A stretch of 64,000 nt of DNA from Wenyingzhuangia heitensis (lineage in GTDB: Bacteria > Bacteroidota > Bacteroidia > Flavobacteriales > Flavobacteriaceae): contig NZ_JAASQL010000006.1 in NCBI RefSeq assembly GCF_011762155.1, forward strand, positions 41,734-105,733. The letters are read 5' to 3'. The notes under the pieces were generated by a model that saw only the letters and a list, made by a program, of their open reading frames with translations, had not been told where the DNA came from and ran no database searches. Every line of letters begins with the position of its first letter. Within the stretch, counting starts at the first letter, position 1. Of the stretch, positions 25,682-34,546 are shown in pieces. The translations under genes were made by a program, and so were the position numbers.

Positions 25682-25750
25682 AACTATAGCTACTACCTCT
25701 TGGCTTTTTGGAACAATCGCTTTTTATAAAGAGCGTAGTATACTATAGTT
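25682..25750 (-). other. Long imperfect hairpin between pump and TolC genes
   Basis: The outer arms AACTATAG and CTATAGTT, then ACTAC/GTAGT, then CTCTT/AAGAG, form 18 pairs interrupted by small internal loops, with a further stem (CGCTTTTTATAAAGAGCG) inside as an alternative. No T run follows. The element is between two cistrons of one operon and may set the relative level or stability of the mRNA segments. Confidence 0.5.
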
Positions 25751-25758
25751 CTTAGTTA

Positions 25759-28700
25759 TTAGATTCGTTTTTTTAATTTGTGTTTTAAGACAGCTAACTT
25801 TCTGGCTGTTCTACTTTTCTTGGGTTTATATAGAATAGACTCAAAAGTTTGTGCATTAGGATGCGGATGAAACTCTGGTTCTTCTATTTTTACGTATTTG
25901 TAATACAAAACAGGAACAATAAACAAAGTCATTACCATAGACACTAACAGTCCTACTGCTAAAACACTACCCAAAGGTGCCCAAAGTGGAGATTTTCCTG
26001 CAATCATAGGTACTACTCCAATTGCTGCTGCGGTTGATGTTAAAAAAATAGGTCTCATACGTCTTTTTCCTGCAGCTTTAGCCGCTTCAAACTTGCTGTA
26101 TCCATGTTCAAGAATTAATTCATCGGCATAGTCTACTAGAATAATTCCGTTACGAACCACAATTCCAATCAAACTAATAACTCCCATAAATGCTGTAAAC
26201 CCAAAAGGATTTCCTGTTAGATACAGTCCTAAAAAGGCTCCTAATAAACTTAAAGGAAACGTAGATAGAACAATTAATACTTTTGTGAAATTTTTAAATT
26301 GAAACAACAATACTAAAAAGATAAGCACCAAACTAACTCCCATAGATGCTCCCATTCCTGGTCCAGTTTCGTTGATACTTTCAAACTCACCTCCGTAATG
26401 AATGCTAATTCCATCTGGCAATTTTAAAGCATTTACTTTAGGCATAATTTCCGCTTGAATAGTTGCAGCTTTTACTCCTAATTGAGATTCTGCTCTTACC
26501 GTAAGGGTTCTCAATCCATTTCTGTGTGTAATAACTCCTGTGTGCCATTCTGGAGTAATATTGGCTACTTCTCTTAATGGAACTTTGGTTCCAAAAGCGG
26601 TAGAAATATTAATAGCTCCTAAATCATCAATATCTTTTCGATCCTTTTCATCATAACGCATTAAAATATCAATAGCCTTGTCTCCTTCGTACATCGTACT
26701 TACCGGATATCCTTTTAGTCCTGCTCCTAAAGTTTGTAATACATTGGTATTAGTCACTCCTAGCCTATTGGCAACATCATCTTTTAATTCTATTTTGGCT
26801 CCTAAATAATCATCTTGATACGAGGTTCTTATCCAGTTAGTACCTTTAGTATTGTTTAAAATTTTGGCTACTTGTACTGCTACTTCTTTTTGTTTGTTAA
26901 GGTCCTCTCCTACAATTCTCACTTCAACAGGTGCAGGTGCTTCGTTTAAAGACAACTCACGTACTCTTATGTAACCATCTGGCACAAAGTTTTTAAACTT
27001 CACCAAATATTCTTTAGCTAACTCTTTGGTAGCATCTTTCCCTGTAGTGGTTATAAAAATTTGGGCAAAGTTTTTTCTTGGAAATTCTGGTGCATAGGTT
27101 GAATGGAAACGAGGAGAACTGGTACCTACAAAACTTGCAAGACCTACAACTCTATCATCTCCTTGTATTTCATTTTCTACACGTTTTACTACTGATTCTG
27201 TTTGTGCCAAGCTCCCTCCATTTGGCAACCAAACCTCAATATTAAATTGATTTCTTTCTGCGGTAGGAAACAATTGTTGCTCTAATTGAGAAGCAACTCC
27301 AAAACCTAAGAATATTGTAAGAAGTCCAATCAAAATTGTTAAATTAGGACTTTTAAAACAACGGTCTAAGGCTTTATTAAACACGTTTTGCAAACGGTCT
27401 AACATACTGTCTTTCTTCTTTTCCTTATTTTCTTTCTCGGTGTCTTTTAATCCTTTTTTGATAAAGACATAACACAAATATGGTGTTAACAACAAAGCCA
27501 CCAATAGTGATGCAAATAAAGCTACAGCAACCGCAATTGGTAAAGCTTGAATAAACTCTTTTGATATTCCATTTAAGAAAAAAGCCAAAGGTAAAAACGA
27601 GCAAATAATAGCCATAGTTGCAGTAAAAACAGGAACCATTAACTGTGTAGCACTTTGCCAACCAGCAGTCCAAGAATCTTCTCCTTCATCCAGTTTTTCA
27701 ACATAATTATCAACCACAACAATAGCATCATCTACCACCATTCCTAGTACAATAATTAAGGCTGCTAAGGTTACTTGATGAATTTCTATTCCCATCATGT
27801 TTAAAATTCCAAACGTGATAAATATAGAAACAGGTGCTGCCACTGCAGACACAACTGCAAAACGAAACGGAAGCAACAGAATAACTACCGAAATTACAGC
27901 TAAAATAGCAATGGCAAACTCTAGCATAAAGTGGCTAATACTTTCCTCTACCACTTCTGGCTGATTTACAATTGTCTGTATTTTTACATCTTCAGGTAGT
28001 TCTTGCTCTATTTTATGTACAGCAACTTCTAGTTTTTCTCCAAATTCTACAATATTGTTTCCTGGTTGCATTTCTATAGCAATCATGGTTACTTTATCGT
28101 CTCCTACTTTTATAAAACTTTCAGTTTCTTGATAACGACGTTCTATACTTGCTACATCTTTTAAGCGAACTACTTTTCCGTTAGGAGTACTGTACACAAT
28201 TTGGTTTTCTAGATCAGTTGCATTTTTGTATTGATTCTTTGCAAACACAGAAACTTCCGAATTTTTTAACGTAATTCCACCAGCATATCCAGTATTGTTT
28301 TCCATTTGAATAACTTGAGCAATGGTAGAAAAATCAAATCCATATTGTTTTAGTTTTTCATCTTTAACAGTAACATAAATTTGTTCTTTTTGTCCTCCGT
28401 ATCTTTTAATTTTAGAAGTTTCCGGAATTACTTTCAATCCATCTTCTAATTGATCTAAATAGGTTTCTAGTTCTGCATAACTACGTCCGGGTGCAGAAAC
28501 GGTAATCATTTGTGCAACTACATCTCCAAAATCACTATTCACCATAGGTCCAATCATTCCAGGAGGTGTTGTGTAGTTTTGTCTAAAAGTGGTACTCAAT
28601 CCACGTTGTAATGTAGACCAAAATCGATCTGTATCTTTTACGTTTTCATTCAGTTCTACCGTTACAATTACTTGTCCTTCTTTGGTGTCAGAAATTGTTT

Positions 28701-28956
28701 TTTCTTTTCTAATCTCTTCAAAACCAAATAAATATTGCTCTAATTGATCTGTTAATTGTTTTTCTACTTGAACTTCATCAGCTCCAGGAAAAGCAGCAAC
28801 TACCAAACCTTTACGTACTGTAATTTGAGGATCTTCACTTCGGGCCATAGTCATTAGCGAGTAAATACCTACAATCATAAGAATTGCAGTTATTACAAGC
28901 GTTACCTGATGGTATTTCATAGAAGCTTCTATGAAATTTATTTTTACTTTTTTCAT
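25759..28956 (-). CDS. RND efflux pump, inner-membrane permease
   Basis: A 1065-residue HAE1/AcrB-type proton-driven exporter. The paired TM4 acidic residues of the proton relay are present in VVDDAIVVVD (about residues 405-414). In the equivalent of TM10 the usual Lys is Arg, in IVVRNGIILVD, a conservative change. Periplasmic porter loops start after TM1 (PQITVRKGLVV). The C-terminus is rich in basic residues. It stands between its adaptor gene (24 nt upstream) and TolC gene (95 nt downstream), forming a complete tripartite system. The cargo is not deducible. Confidence 0.95.
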   Translation of the reverse strand: MKKVKINFIEASMKYHQVTLVITAILMIVGIYSLMTMARSEDPQITVRKGLVVAAFPGADEVQVEKQLTDQLEQYLFGFEEIRKEKTISDTKEGQVIVTVELNENVKDTDRFWSTLQRGLSTTFRQNYTTPPGMIGPMVNSDFGDVVAQMITVSAPGRSYAELETYLDQLEDGLKVIPETSKIKRYGGQKEQIYVTVKDEKLKQYGFDFSTIAQVIQMENNTGYAGGITLKNSEVSVFAKNQYKNATDLENQIVYSTPNGKVVRLKDVASIERRYQETESFIKVGDDKVTMIAIEMQPGNNIVEFGEKLEVAVHKIEQELPEDVKIQTIVNQPEVVEESISHFMLEFAIAILAVISVVILLLPFRFAVVSAVAAPVSIFITFGILNMMGIEIHQVTLAALIIVLGMVVDDAIVVVDNYVEKLDEGEDSWTAGWQSATQLMVPVFTATMAIICSFLPLAFFLNGISKEFIQALPIAVAVALFASLLVALLLTPYLCYVFIKKGLKDTEKENKEKKKDSMLDRLQNVFNKALDRCFKSPNLTILIGLLTIFLGFGVASQLEQQLFPTAERNQFNIEVWLPNGGSLAQTESVVKRVENEIQGDDRVVGLASFVGTSSPRFHSTYAPEFPRKNFAQIFITTTGKDATKELAKEYLVKFKNFVPDGYIRVRELSLNEAPAPVEVRIVGEDLNKQKEVAVQVAKILNNTKGTNWIRTSYQDDYLGAKIELKDDVANRLGVTNTNVLQTLGAGLKGYPVSTMYEGDKAIDILMRYDEKDRKDIDDLGAINISTAFGTKVPLREVANITPEWHTGVITHRNGLRTLTVRAESQLGVKAATIQAEIMPKVNALKLPDGISIHYGGEFESINETGPGMGASMGVSLVLIFLVLLFQFKNFTKVLIVLSTFPLSLLGAFLGLYLTGNPFGFTAFMGVISLIGIVVRNGIILVDYADELILEHGYSKFEAAKAAGKRRMRPIFLTSTAAAIGVVPMIAGKSPLWAPLGSVLAVGLLVSMVMTLFIVPVLYYKYVKIEEPEFHPHPNAQTFESILYKPKKSRTARKLAVLKHKLKKRI

Positions 28957-28980
28957 TTTTAAAGTGTCTTTCGGATTAAA

Positions 28981-29994
28981 TTACAAAGCAATTGCCTGTC
29001 CTTCTTTTACATTTTTCTGCCCTTCTACTAGCACTTTATCACCTACTTTTATACCAGAGGTTACAATAATATTATTGCCTTTAAAACCACTAACGGTGAT
29101 TCTTTTTTTAATGGCTTTTCCATTTTCTGCCACAAAAACATACAATAGATCGTTAGCATCTCTCACTACCGAAACAGAAGGAATGCTAATCACGTTCACA
29201 GGATTCCCTGTGTTTATTAGAATGCTACTAATCATTCCTGGTAATAATTTATGGTCACTATTGTCTAAACCGACTTTCACTGTAAACGTTCTGGTAAGTT
29301 CATCTGCACTAGGGTTTAAAATATCTATAGTTCCTTTAAATGTTTGGTTTAAAGAGGCAACGGTAACCGTAGCTTCTTTGCCAAGAGTTAGTTTAGATAT
29401 TTCTGACTCTGTAATAGATGCTTTTGCATACATTTTATCAGTTTTCATAATGGTAAATGCAGGAACTCCAGGTGTAGCAGTTGCACCAATCTCAGTGGTT
29501 TTTGCCGTAATTATCCCCGTAAATGGAGCATATAATTTGGTATCAGCTAAATTTTTAGCAGCCATGCTCTTATTTGCTTTTGCTTTGGCAATGGCAACTT
29601 TTGCAGCAATAAAGTCACGTTCTGGCAAACTTCCTTTTTTATACAAACCATTCAATCGGTTAAAATTATCGGTGTCTTGTTCTGCACTGGCTTCTGCAAT
29701 AATAAATTCATTTTGATAACTAATGTCTTCTATAGAAGCCAATAATTGTCCCTTTTCAACTCTTTGTCCTTCTTGAACAGCTAGATGGTTTACTCTCCCC
29801 CCAACGGAAAACCCTAAAGAAACAATATTGTCTGCTTCAATAGTTCCGCTATAGGTTAGTAGTTCATTTTCGGAAGTGGATGTAATTTCTTTTACCGTTG
29901 CTTTCTGTGTTGGTTCCTTAATTTTAGGCTCTTCTTTGTGGGAACAACTTGCTAACAAAAAAGCGAATGCTGTTAGCATTAATAAATGTCTCAT
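28981..29994 (-). CDS. Efflux periplasmic adaptor (membrane fusion protein)
   Basis: A 337-residue lipoprotein (lipobox LLASC, Cys17), HlyD/AcrA-like. The first beta-hairpin part is NIVSLGFSVGGRVNHLAVQEGQRVEKGQLLASI (lipoyl-like motif about residues 60-90), followed by a coiled-coil (ASAEQDTDNFNRLNGLYKKG) and the second lipoyl half ADTKLYAPFTGIITAK. C-terminal barrel domains lead to VGDKVLVEGQKNVKEGQAIAL. It is the first gene of the operon and starts some 215 nt downstream of the AraC-type regulator gene. A long open reading frame on the opposite strand here (28931-29716) is considered an artefact. Confidence 0.93.
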   Translation of the reverse strand: MRHLLMLTAFAFLLASCSHKEEPKIKEPTQKATVKEITSTSENELLTYSGTIEADNIVSLGFSVGGRVNHLAVQEGQRVEKGQLLASIEDISYQNEFIIAEASAEQDTDNFNRLNGLYKKGSLPERDFIAAKVAIAKAKANKSMAAKNLADTKLYAPFTGIITAKTTEIGATATPGVPAFTIMKTDKMYAKASITESEISKLTLGKEATVTVASLNQTFKGTIDILNPSADELTRTFTVKVGLDNSDHKLLPGMISSILINTGNPVNVISIPSVSVVRDANDLLYVFVAENGKAIKKRITVSGFKGNNIIVTSGIKVGDKVLVEGQKNVKEGQAIAL

Positions 29995-30069
29995 AGATAT
30001 GGTTGTTTGTGTAAATATTGATTTAGTTATTTTTTACACTACAAATTTGCCCTTATTGAAACAATTGTA

Positions 30070-30105
30070 AAAGGTCTATAAAAAGTATAAATTGGTCTAA
30101 AACCG
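30070..30105 (-). promoter_or_regulatory. GGTCTA direct repeats upstream of efflux operon
   Basis: GGTCTA at 30073-30078 and 30094-30099 are 21 bp apart, two helical turns, as expected for an AraC-family dimer site. They lie between the AraC gene and the adaptor gene, about 80 nt upstream of the adaptor start codon. No good -7 element was seen here (best TACAATTG at 30062-30069 on the minus strand). Confidence 0.4.
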
Positions 30106-30209
30106 TTATTTTTTTTATTGTTTAGGAAATGTGAAATAAAACAAAGGCTTAGTAATACTTAGTTTACTAGCTACACTCCGTAAAAACACATAGTACACAA
30201 ACGTTGTTA

Positions 30210-31121
30210 TTAGACTGAATGTTTTTTGTATATTTTTCTAAAAGCTGAAGGAGAATGGCCTGTGTGTTTTTTAAAGAATTTCCCAAAAAAAGAGGCATTG
30301 CTAAAATGCAATTCTTCGGTAATTTCAGCAATACTTAAACTAGGTGTATTTAATAATATTTTAGCTTCTAAAAGAACCGCTTCGTCTATCAGTTGATTGG
30401 CTGTTTTTCCTGTAACTTCTTTTAATACTTTAGACAAATACCCTGGAGTTACACAAAGTACGTCTGCGTAAAACTGAACGGTTCTTTCTTGCTTTAAATT
30501 TTCATTTAACAAGTTTACAAACCGCAGTCCTAAATCCTCTTGCCTAGATAAATTAGCTCCTAAATTAGGATATGTTTTTCTATAAAGGGATGCAAAATGA
30601 TACAATAAAAACTTAAAAGAAGACTGAATTAACTCTTCTTTATAAGGAATATCTTCTAAAGAAAACCTTTTGTTTCTTTCTAGTATTTCTGCTGTAGACA
30701 CAGCAGAATCCATTTCTTCTTCTGTTAATTTTATCTTAGGAATATTATTGGCAGTAAAAAACTCAAAAGCATCAAAATCTTCTTTTTTAAATCCGTTTTT
30801 AAGAATAAAATCAACGGTAAAACTAATACAAATCAAACTTAAGCGAGGATACATTTTAAGTATGTGCATTACTGTTTGTGGTTTTACAATAATGGCTTCA
30901 TTTTTAACAAGTGTATGTGAAATTAAATTTAGCTGTAAAGTAAAACTACCCGAAAGAAGCAACATAATAGAAAAATTATCACTCCTAAAAGGATACTTTA
31001 TAGGGATTTCTTCAAATTTATCTCGTGATATATTCACATGCAAACCATCCCCTTGGTCAGCTTCACCAAGGATTTCTACAATTTGACTTATCGTTAAATT
31101 TTTTATAGATGATTTTTTCAA
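30210..31121 (-). CDS. AraC-family transcriptional regulator
   Basis: A 303-residue regulator with an N-terminal ligand-binding domain (about 1-190) and two C-terminal helix-turn-helix motifs (about 205-300): VQFYADVLCVTPGYLSKVLKE and LSIAEITEELHFSNASFFGKFFKKHTG, followed by SPSAFRK, the characteristic AraC end. Flavobacterial regulators of this type commonly sit upstream of tripartite efflux operons. It is oriented like the efflux operon it precedes, with a paired 21-bp-spaced repeat in between. Inducer unknown. Confidence 0.93.
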   Translation of the reverse strand: MKKSSIKNLTISQIVEILGEADQGDGLHVNISRDKFEEIPIKYPFRSDNFSIMLLLSGSFTLQLNLISHTLVKNEAIIVKPQTVMHILKMYPRLSLICISFTVDFILKNGFKKEDFDAFEFFTANNIPKIKLTEEEMDSAVSTAEILERNKRFSLEDIPYKEELIQSSFKFLLYHFASLYRKTYPNLGANLSRQEDLGLRFVNLLNENLKQERTVQFYADVLCVTPGYLSKVLKEVTGKTANQLIDEAVLLEAKILLNTPSLSIAEITEELHFSNASFFGKFFKKHTGHSPSAFRKIYKKHSV

Positions 31122-31190
31122 AAGGGAAAAGTATTGTTTGAGTTTTTTTCAAATATACTATTTAATCAAACTGATTGCGAACCCCCTTGC

Positions 31191-31225
31191 ATAAAAAAAC
31201 TCTTTGCTACGCATAGCAAAGAGTT
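31191..31225 (-). terminator. Intrinsic terminator of the EF-hand gene
   Basis: AACTCTTTGCTA and TAGCAAAGAGTT with loop CGCA form a perfect stem, with a T run on the minus strand. Confidence 0.9.
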
Positions 31226-31252
31226 CAATATTATTTTAGAAAAAGATTAGAT

Positions 31253-31588
31253 CTATTCTTCTCCTCCGTCTTCTGTATCTTCAGTGTCTTCAGATTCGTC
31301 TACAATCTTCATAGGCTTTTTAGCCACGTTTGGTTTTTTTCCTTTTTGAGCAAATGCTAAAAACTCTTCTAAAACTACAGAACCGTTTCCGTCTTTATCC
31401 ATAGCATCAAATTTGTTTTCAATTTTTTTACCCTCTAATTCTGCTTTGGTTAATTTACCATCTTTATTTTTGTCTAAGTTCTTAAACCATTTTTCTGGTG
31501 ATGGTTTTTCTTTTTCTTGAGAAAAAGATGCTACAGAAGTTAAGATGCAAATTGCACTTGCAATAATTGTGATTTTTTGTGATTTCAT
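31253..31588 (-). CDS. Secreted EF-hand calcium-binding protein, copy A
   Basis: A 111-residue exported protein: signal peptide MKSQKITIIASAICILTSVASFSQ, then two EF-hands with canonical loops DKNKDGKLTKAE (about 40-51) and DKDGNGSVVLEE (about 64-75). The tail is strongly acidic (ESEDTEDTEDGGEE), suggesting binding to cations or positively charged partners. A clear paralog with the same first 20 residues is encoded at 58339-58674, about 27 kb away. Function unknown; a periplasmic calcium sensor or chelator is likely. The gene is monocistronic and ends at a strong terminator, near the AraC gene but without obvious link. Confidence 0.9.
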   Translation of the reverse strand: MKSQKITIIASAICILTSVASFSQEKEKPSPEKWFKNLDKNKDGKLTKAELEGKKIENKFDAMDKDGNGSVVLEEFLAFAQKGKKPNVAKKPMKIVDESEDTEDTEDGGEE

Positions 31589-31819
31589 TTTATGTTTTTT
31601 TTGTTTTAAAATATTGTTTATCTACCTCCTATCTTACTAGAACACTTATGGTTACAGATTGATTTGGTGTAATTATTATGAGACAATAGTAGCAATAGTT
31701 TTAAATTAAAATATTTAAATTAAAATTTTATTTATATAATTTTAAAGAACATAAAACACTACAAATCAATGCTCTAAATAAATTTTGTTTAATTTTATTT
31801 ATTTAGCCTATAAAACTTG

Positions 31820-31827
31820 TAATTTTG
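31820..31827 (+). promoter_or_regulatory. -7 element of the lone helicase-domain gene
   Basis: TAATTTTG lies 32 nt before the start codon at 31860. Upstream at 31774-31806 is an inverted repeat CTAAATAAAT/ATTTATTTAG with a 13-nt spacer, which could be an operator. Confidence 0.4.
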
Positions 31828-31859
31828 AGGCCTAAAAAGTCTCTAAAAATTTATTGTTT

Positions 31860-32486
31860 ATGCCTGTATTTCCTGCACCTTTTAAAAAATTACATTCTCA
31901 CCTATTAGAAACTTTAGAACGTTTAGAAATAAACACTCCTACAGATTTTCAGAAAGAGAGCATCTCTTTAATTAAAAGTGGTACCAATTTGTTTTGTACC
32001 GCAGAAAAAAACAGCGGAAAAACAACGACTCTTGTTTTAACTACGTTACAAAAATTAAAATGCGAAGCCGAAGGAAATACTCCTAGAGCTATTGTATTGG
32101 TAGCAGATAATGACAAAGGAAAAGAAATGAATGAAGCTTTTTTGGCTTATACCCGATACAGCGAAATACGTGTATATCATGCCAACGAAAAAGAACATAT
32201 TGATTTGTTAAAATCTGAAATTTTTGAAGGTGTAGATGTTTTAATTGTAACTCCTAATACCCTAGACAAATTGCTTAGGTTGTATGGAGTAAACTTGTCT
32301 CAGGTAAAGTTGTTTAGTATTGATGATGCGGAATTTTTAGCACAAGCAAATGCCTACAAATCTTTATTGGCAATTACAGAAAGTATTACAAAATGCCAAT
32401 ATGTAATTTATTCCGAAAAATTAACACCAGGTATCAAACGTTTAGACTCCTATTTTATGGAACATTCTAGAGTTGTGGGGGTTTAG
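31860..32486 (+). CDS. Lone DEAD-box helicase domain 1, degenerate
   Basis: A 208-residue cytosolic protein that covers only the first RecA-like domain of a DEAD-box RNA helicase. It retains the start KKLHSHLLETLERLEINTPTDFQKESI (Q-motif region) and Walker A-like AEKNSGKTT (about residues 49-57, with GKT intact). The DEAD box is replaced by SIDDAEF (about 155) and the SAT motif by IYSEK. Domain 2 is absent, and the gene is complete (terminal stop at 32486), so it is not a fragment next to the missing half. ATP binding may persist, unwinding is unlikely. It may have become an RNA-binding or regulatory protein. The ATG at 31860 is preferred over a TTG at 31854. Confidence 0.75.
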   Translation: MPVFPAPFKKLHSHLLETLERLEINTPTDFQKESISLIKSGTNLFCTAEKNSGKTTTLVLTTLQKLKCEAEGNTPRAIVLVADNDKGKEMNEAFLAYTRYSEIRVYHANEKEHIDLLKSEIFEGVDVLIVTPNTLDKLLRLYGVNLSQVKLFSIDDAEFLAQANAYKSLLAITESITKCQYVIYSEKLTPGIKRLDSYFMEHSRVVGV

Positions 32487-32512
32487 TACTTATTATAATA
32501 GAATAGAAACGT

Positions 32513-32680
32513 TTATTTTCTTCTTTTTCTTTTCCATAAAAAATACAAGGCAAAAATAAGAATGGGCAGAATAATGTAAACCGTTATTTCTAAAGGGCTT
32601 GATGTATCCAAAGGATCATTATTATGTGGACTTGGTATTTCTGATGGTTTTTGAATAAGCAAGTAATAGAGAGATCGCAT
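32513..32680 (-). CDS. Small single-pass membrane protein
   Basis: A 55-residue protein not usually found by length filters. The sequence starts MRSLYYLLIQKPSEIPSPHN, goes through PLDTSSPLEITVYI, has one transmembrane helix (VYIILPILIFALYFLW, about residues 34-49) and ends with the basic KRKRRK. I recall this pattern (short Ser/Pro-rich N-terminus, hydrophobic helix followed by LWxRxxRK) from many flavobacterial genomes, where it is misnamed or unannotated; function unknown. It is downstream of the SIR2-HerA operon on the same strand, 99 nt after HerA. The positive charge after the helix places the C-terminus in the cytosol. Confidence 0.65.
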   Translation of the reverse strand: MRSLYYLLIQKPSEIPSPHNNDPLDTSSPLEITVYIILPILIFALYFLWKRKRRK

Positions 32681-32779
32681 ATTTTTTTATGTTTTACGTT
32701 GCTTAAATTTACGTAAACACTTGCAAATTAACGGAAAACCGATGTTGATTCTGCTCAATGTTGAGAGATTAAAACTCGT

Positions 32780-34546
32780 TTATCTTTTCTTAAATAAAGG
32801 AGTACTTGAATTTGGTTTTATTTCTGGTGTTTTAACTTTTAACATTACAGGCATAGGAAAATCAACTCCCATTAATATTGCTTCACCTGCTCCAAGAACA
32901 GGTAAAAAAGCTAATGTTTCTCTATTTGCTGTTGAACAAGCATTTGCTACAGCTTCTTTATCTTGATAATTAATTAATCTGTGTGAAATAAAAGTTCCTA
33001 TTTGACTTAATGTTCCATTTGGAATATCTCTAGGCATTTGTGTTGCAATACAAAGAAACAATCCATATTTACGACATTCTTTAGCTATTGAATTAAAAGC
33101 ATTTAATTCTGATTCAAAATAATCATCCTTAACACTCTTGTTTAAAAATTGATGTGCTTCATCAACAAAAAAAACAAGAGGGTTATCTTTAAAAACTTCT
33201 GACCTAGCTTGATTTAATAAGTAATTACCTATTGCATTAGCTAAAATCTCTCTTACTTGAAAATTAAAAGGAACTTTTTCAAAACCTATCCTTAATATTG
33301 AGGATTTATTATCTGACTGTAGAAAAGTATTAATTGCTTCGATTAAATCAATTTCTTCATTTATTTGAAAACCAAATATTTTTTTAAAAGAATCATTATT
33401 TAGAACATTATTTATACGCATTAATAAACTTGTGCTGTTACTAGAGTTTCGACTATCTACATAAGTATTCCATTTTGTTCCATTAATTTGAAAACATTCA
33501 TTTTGAATCTGTTTTATAAGATTCAGAATTTCAAAATCACTTCTTGTATTATCTTCAATTTCATCTACATATTTAAAATAACATCTGTCAAATGGACTTA
33601 TTTCATTTCCTTGCTTTTTTAAGCAACCTTTTTCAATAATTAAATCCTTCTTTGATCCATCTTTTATTTTAATCTTAAATGTAATTATATTTTCGTCTTC
33701 TGTAAATTCATATTGTTCTTTATCTCTCATCAAACAATGAACAATTTTTAAAGACTTTATAGCCTCTAATAATATAGGTTGCTGCACTTGTCCAGCAGGA
33801 CGGAATAATGCAAATAAATCACTAACTGAGAGTCTTGAATAAGGAAAATAAGAATTAACGGATAAAACTAAAGACTCCTCAGAATAATCCTTTTCATCAT
33901 GATTATTATACTCTCCTGTAGCATCAATTATTATTGTTTTGCTTCCATTTGAAACAATACCTTCTAAGAGTTTACTAATAGTATAACTCTTTCCACCTCC
34001 CGTGGTTCCAACAATAGCACAATGCCTTCCGAAAAGAGCTTGTTGTGATAGCTCTATTAAAGTAGATTTATCATAAGTCAAATGACCAAAATCAATTGTT
34101 GGAGCATCATTTTTATCATTTTCTGTAACCCCAAACCCTTTAAAATAATCTTTTATAAACTCTGATGAGCAAATAAAAACTTTCGCACCTATTACAGGTA
34201 AAGAGTTTAGACCTTTATCAATTTTAGATGGGTTAAATATCTCAAAAGATAATAATATTTCAACCTTTCCTACAGGATGAAACTCTTTAGTGTTAAATGA
34301 TTTCTCACTCAATTCTAAACGTTCTTTTTCAGGTAAATTTAGTTCTAATATTTTTCCTAAAAAACCAAACTGTTCACCTTCTATAACTACATAATTACCT
34401 ACTAAACCTCCTTTTAATTGTTCTCCATAAAATGAAAAAGATTTCATTAAAACGGAAGAAGGAAAATGAACTTTTACAAATTGAGGTGTAACTTGATTTA
34501 TATAACCAATAAAATGAGTGTGATTGAAAGGGCTAATATTAGACAT
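32780..34546 (-). CDS. herA: HerA-type ATPase of a SIR2-HerA defence system
   Basis: A 588-residue HerA/DUF87-like ATPase. The N-terminal part (about 1-140) is the HAS-barrel. The RecA-like core has Walker A GTTGGGKS (180-187), Walker B VDEAH (about 461-465) and a following glutamine sensor region CIATQMPRDIP. HerA proteins form hexameric rings that translocate DNA. Here the gene is preceded by a SIR2 gene with an 8-nt overlap, so the two are co-translated. SIR2-HerA pairs are known anti-phage systems in which the complex hydrolyses NAD+ on infection. It replaces nothing recognisable around it: the flanking genes are ordinary flavobacterial ones. Confidence 0.9.
   Translation of the reverse strand: MSNISPFNHTHFIGYINQVTPQFVKVHFPSSVLMKSFSFYGEQLKGGLVGNYVVIEGEQFGFLGKILELNLPEKERLELSEKSFNTKEFHPVGKVEILLSFEIFNPSKIDKGLNSLPVIGAKVFICSSEFIKDYFKGFGVTENDKNDAPTIDFGHLTYDKSTLIELSQQALFGRHCAIVGTTGGGKSYTISKLLEGIVSNGSKTIIIDATGEYNNHDEKDYSEESLVLSVNSYFPYSRLSVSDLFALFRPAGQVQQPILLEAIKSLKIVHCLMRDKEQYEFTEDENIITFKIKIKDGSKKDLIIEKGCLKKQGNEISPFDRCYFKYVDEIEDNTRSDFEILNLIKQIQNECFQINGTKWNTYVDSRNSSNSTSLLMRINNVLNNDSFKKIFGFQINEEIDLIEAINTFLQSDNKSSILRIGFEKVPFNFQVREILANAIGNYLLNQARSEVFKDNPLVFFVDEAHQFLNKSVKDDYFESELNAFNSIAKECRKYGLFLCIATQMPRDIPNGTLSQIGTFISHRLINYQDKEAVANACSTANRETLAFLPVLGAGEAILMGVDFPMPVMLKVKTPEIKPNSSTPLFKKR

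Noticed and set aside
28931..29716. 261-codon open frame on the plus strand opposite the efflux adaptor gene
   Set aside because: It is antisense to a well-supported adaptor gene, has no promoter or family features, and is composed of hydrophobic residues typical of reverse frames in this genome.
31774..31806. AT-rich inverted repeat CTAAATAAAT/ATTTATTTAG as a fifth iron box
   Set aside because: The half-sites point opposite to those near the iron genes and the gene behind it has no iron link; kept only as a possible operator of the lone helicase-domain gene.
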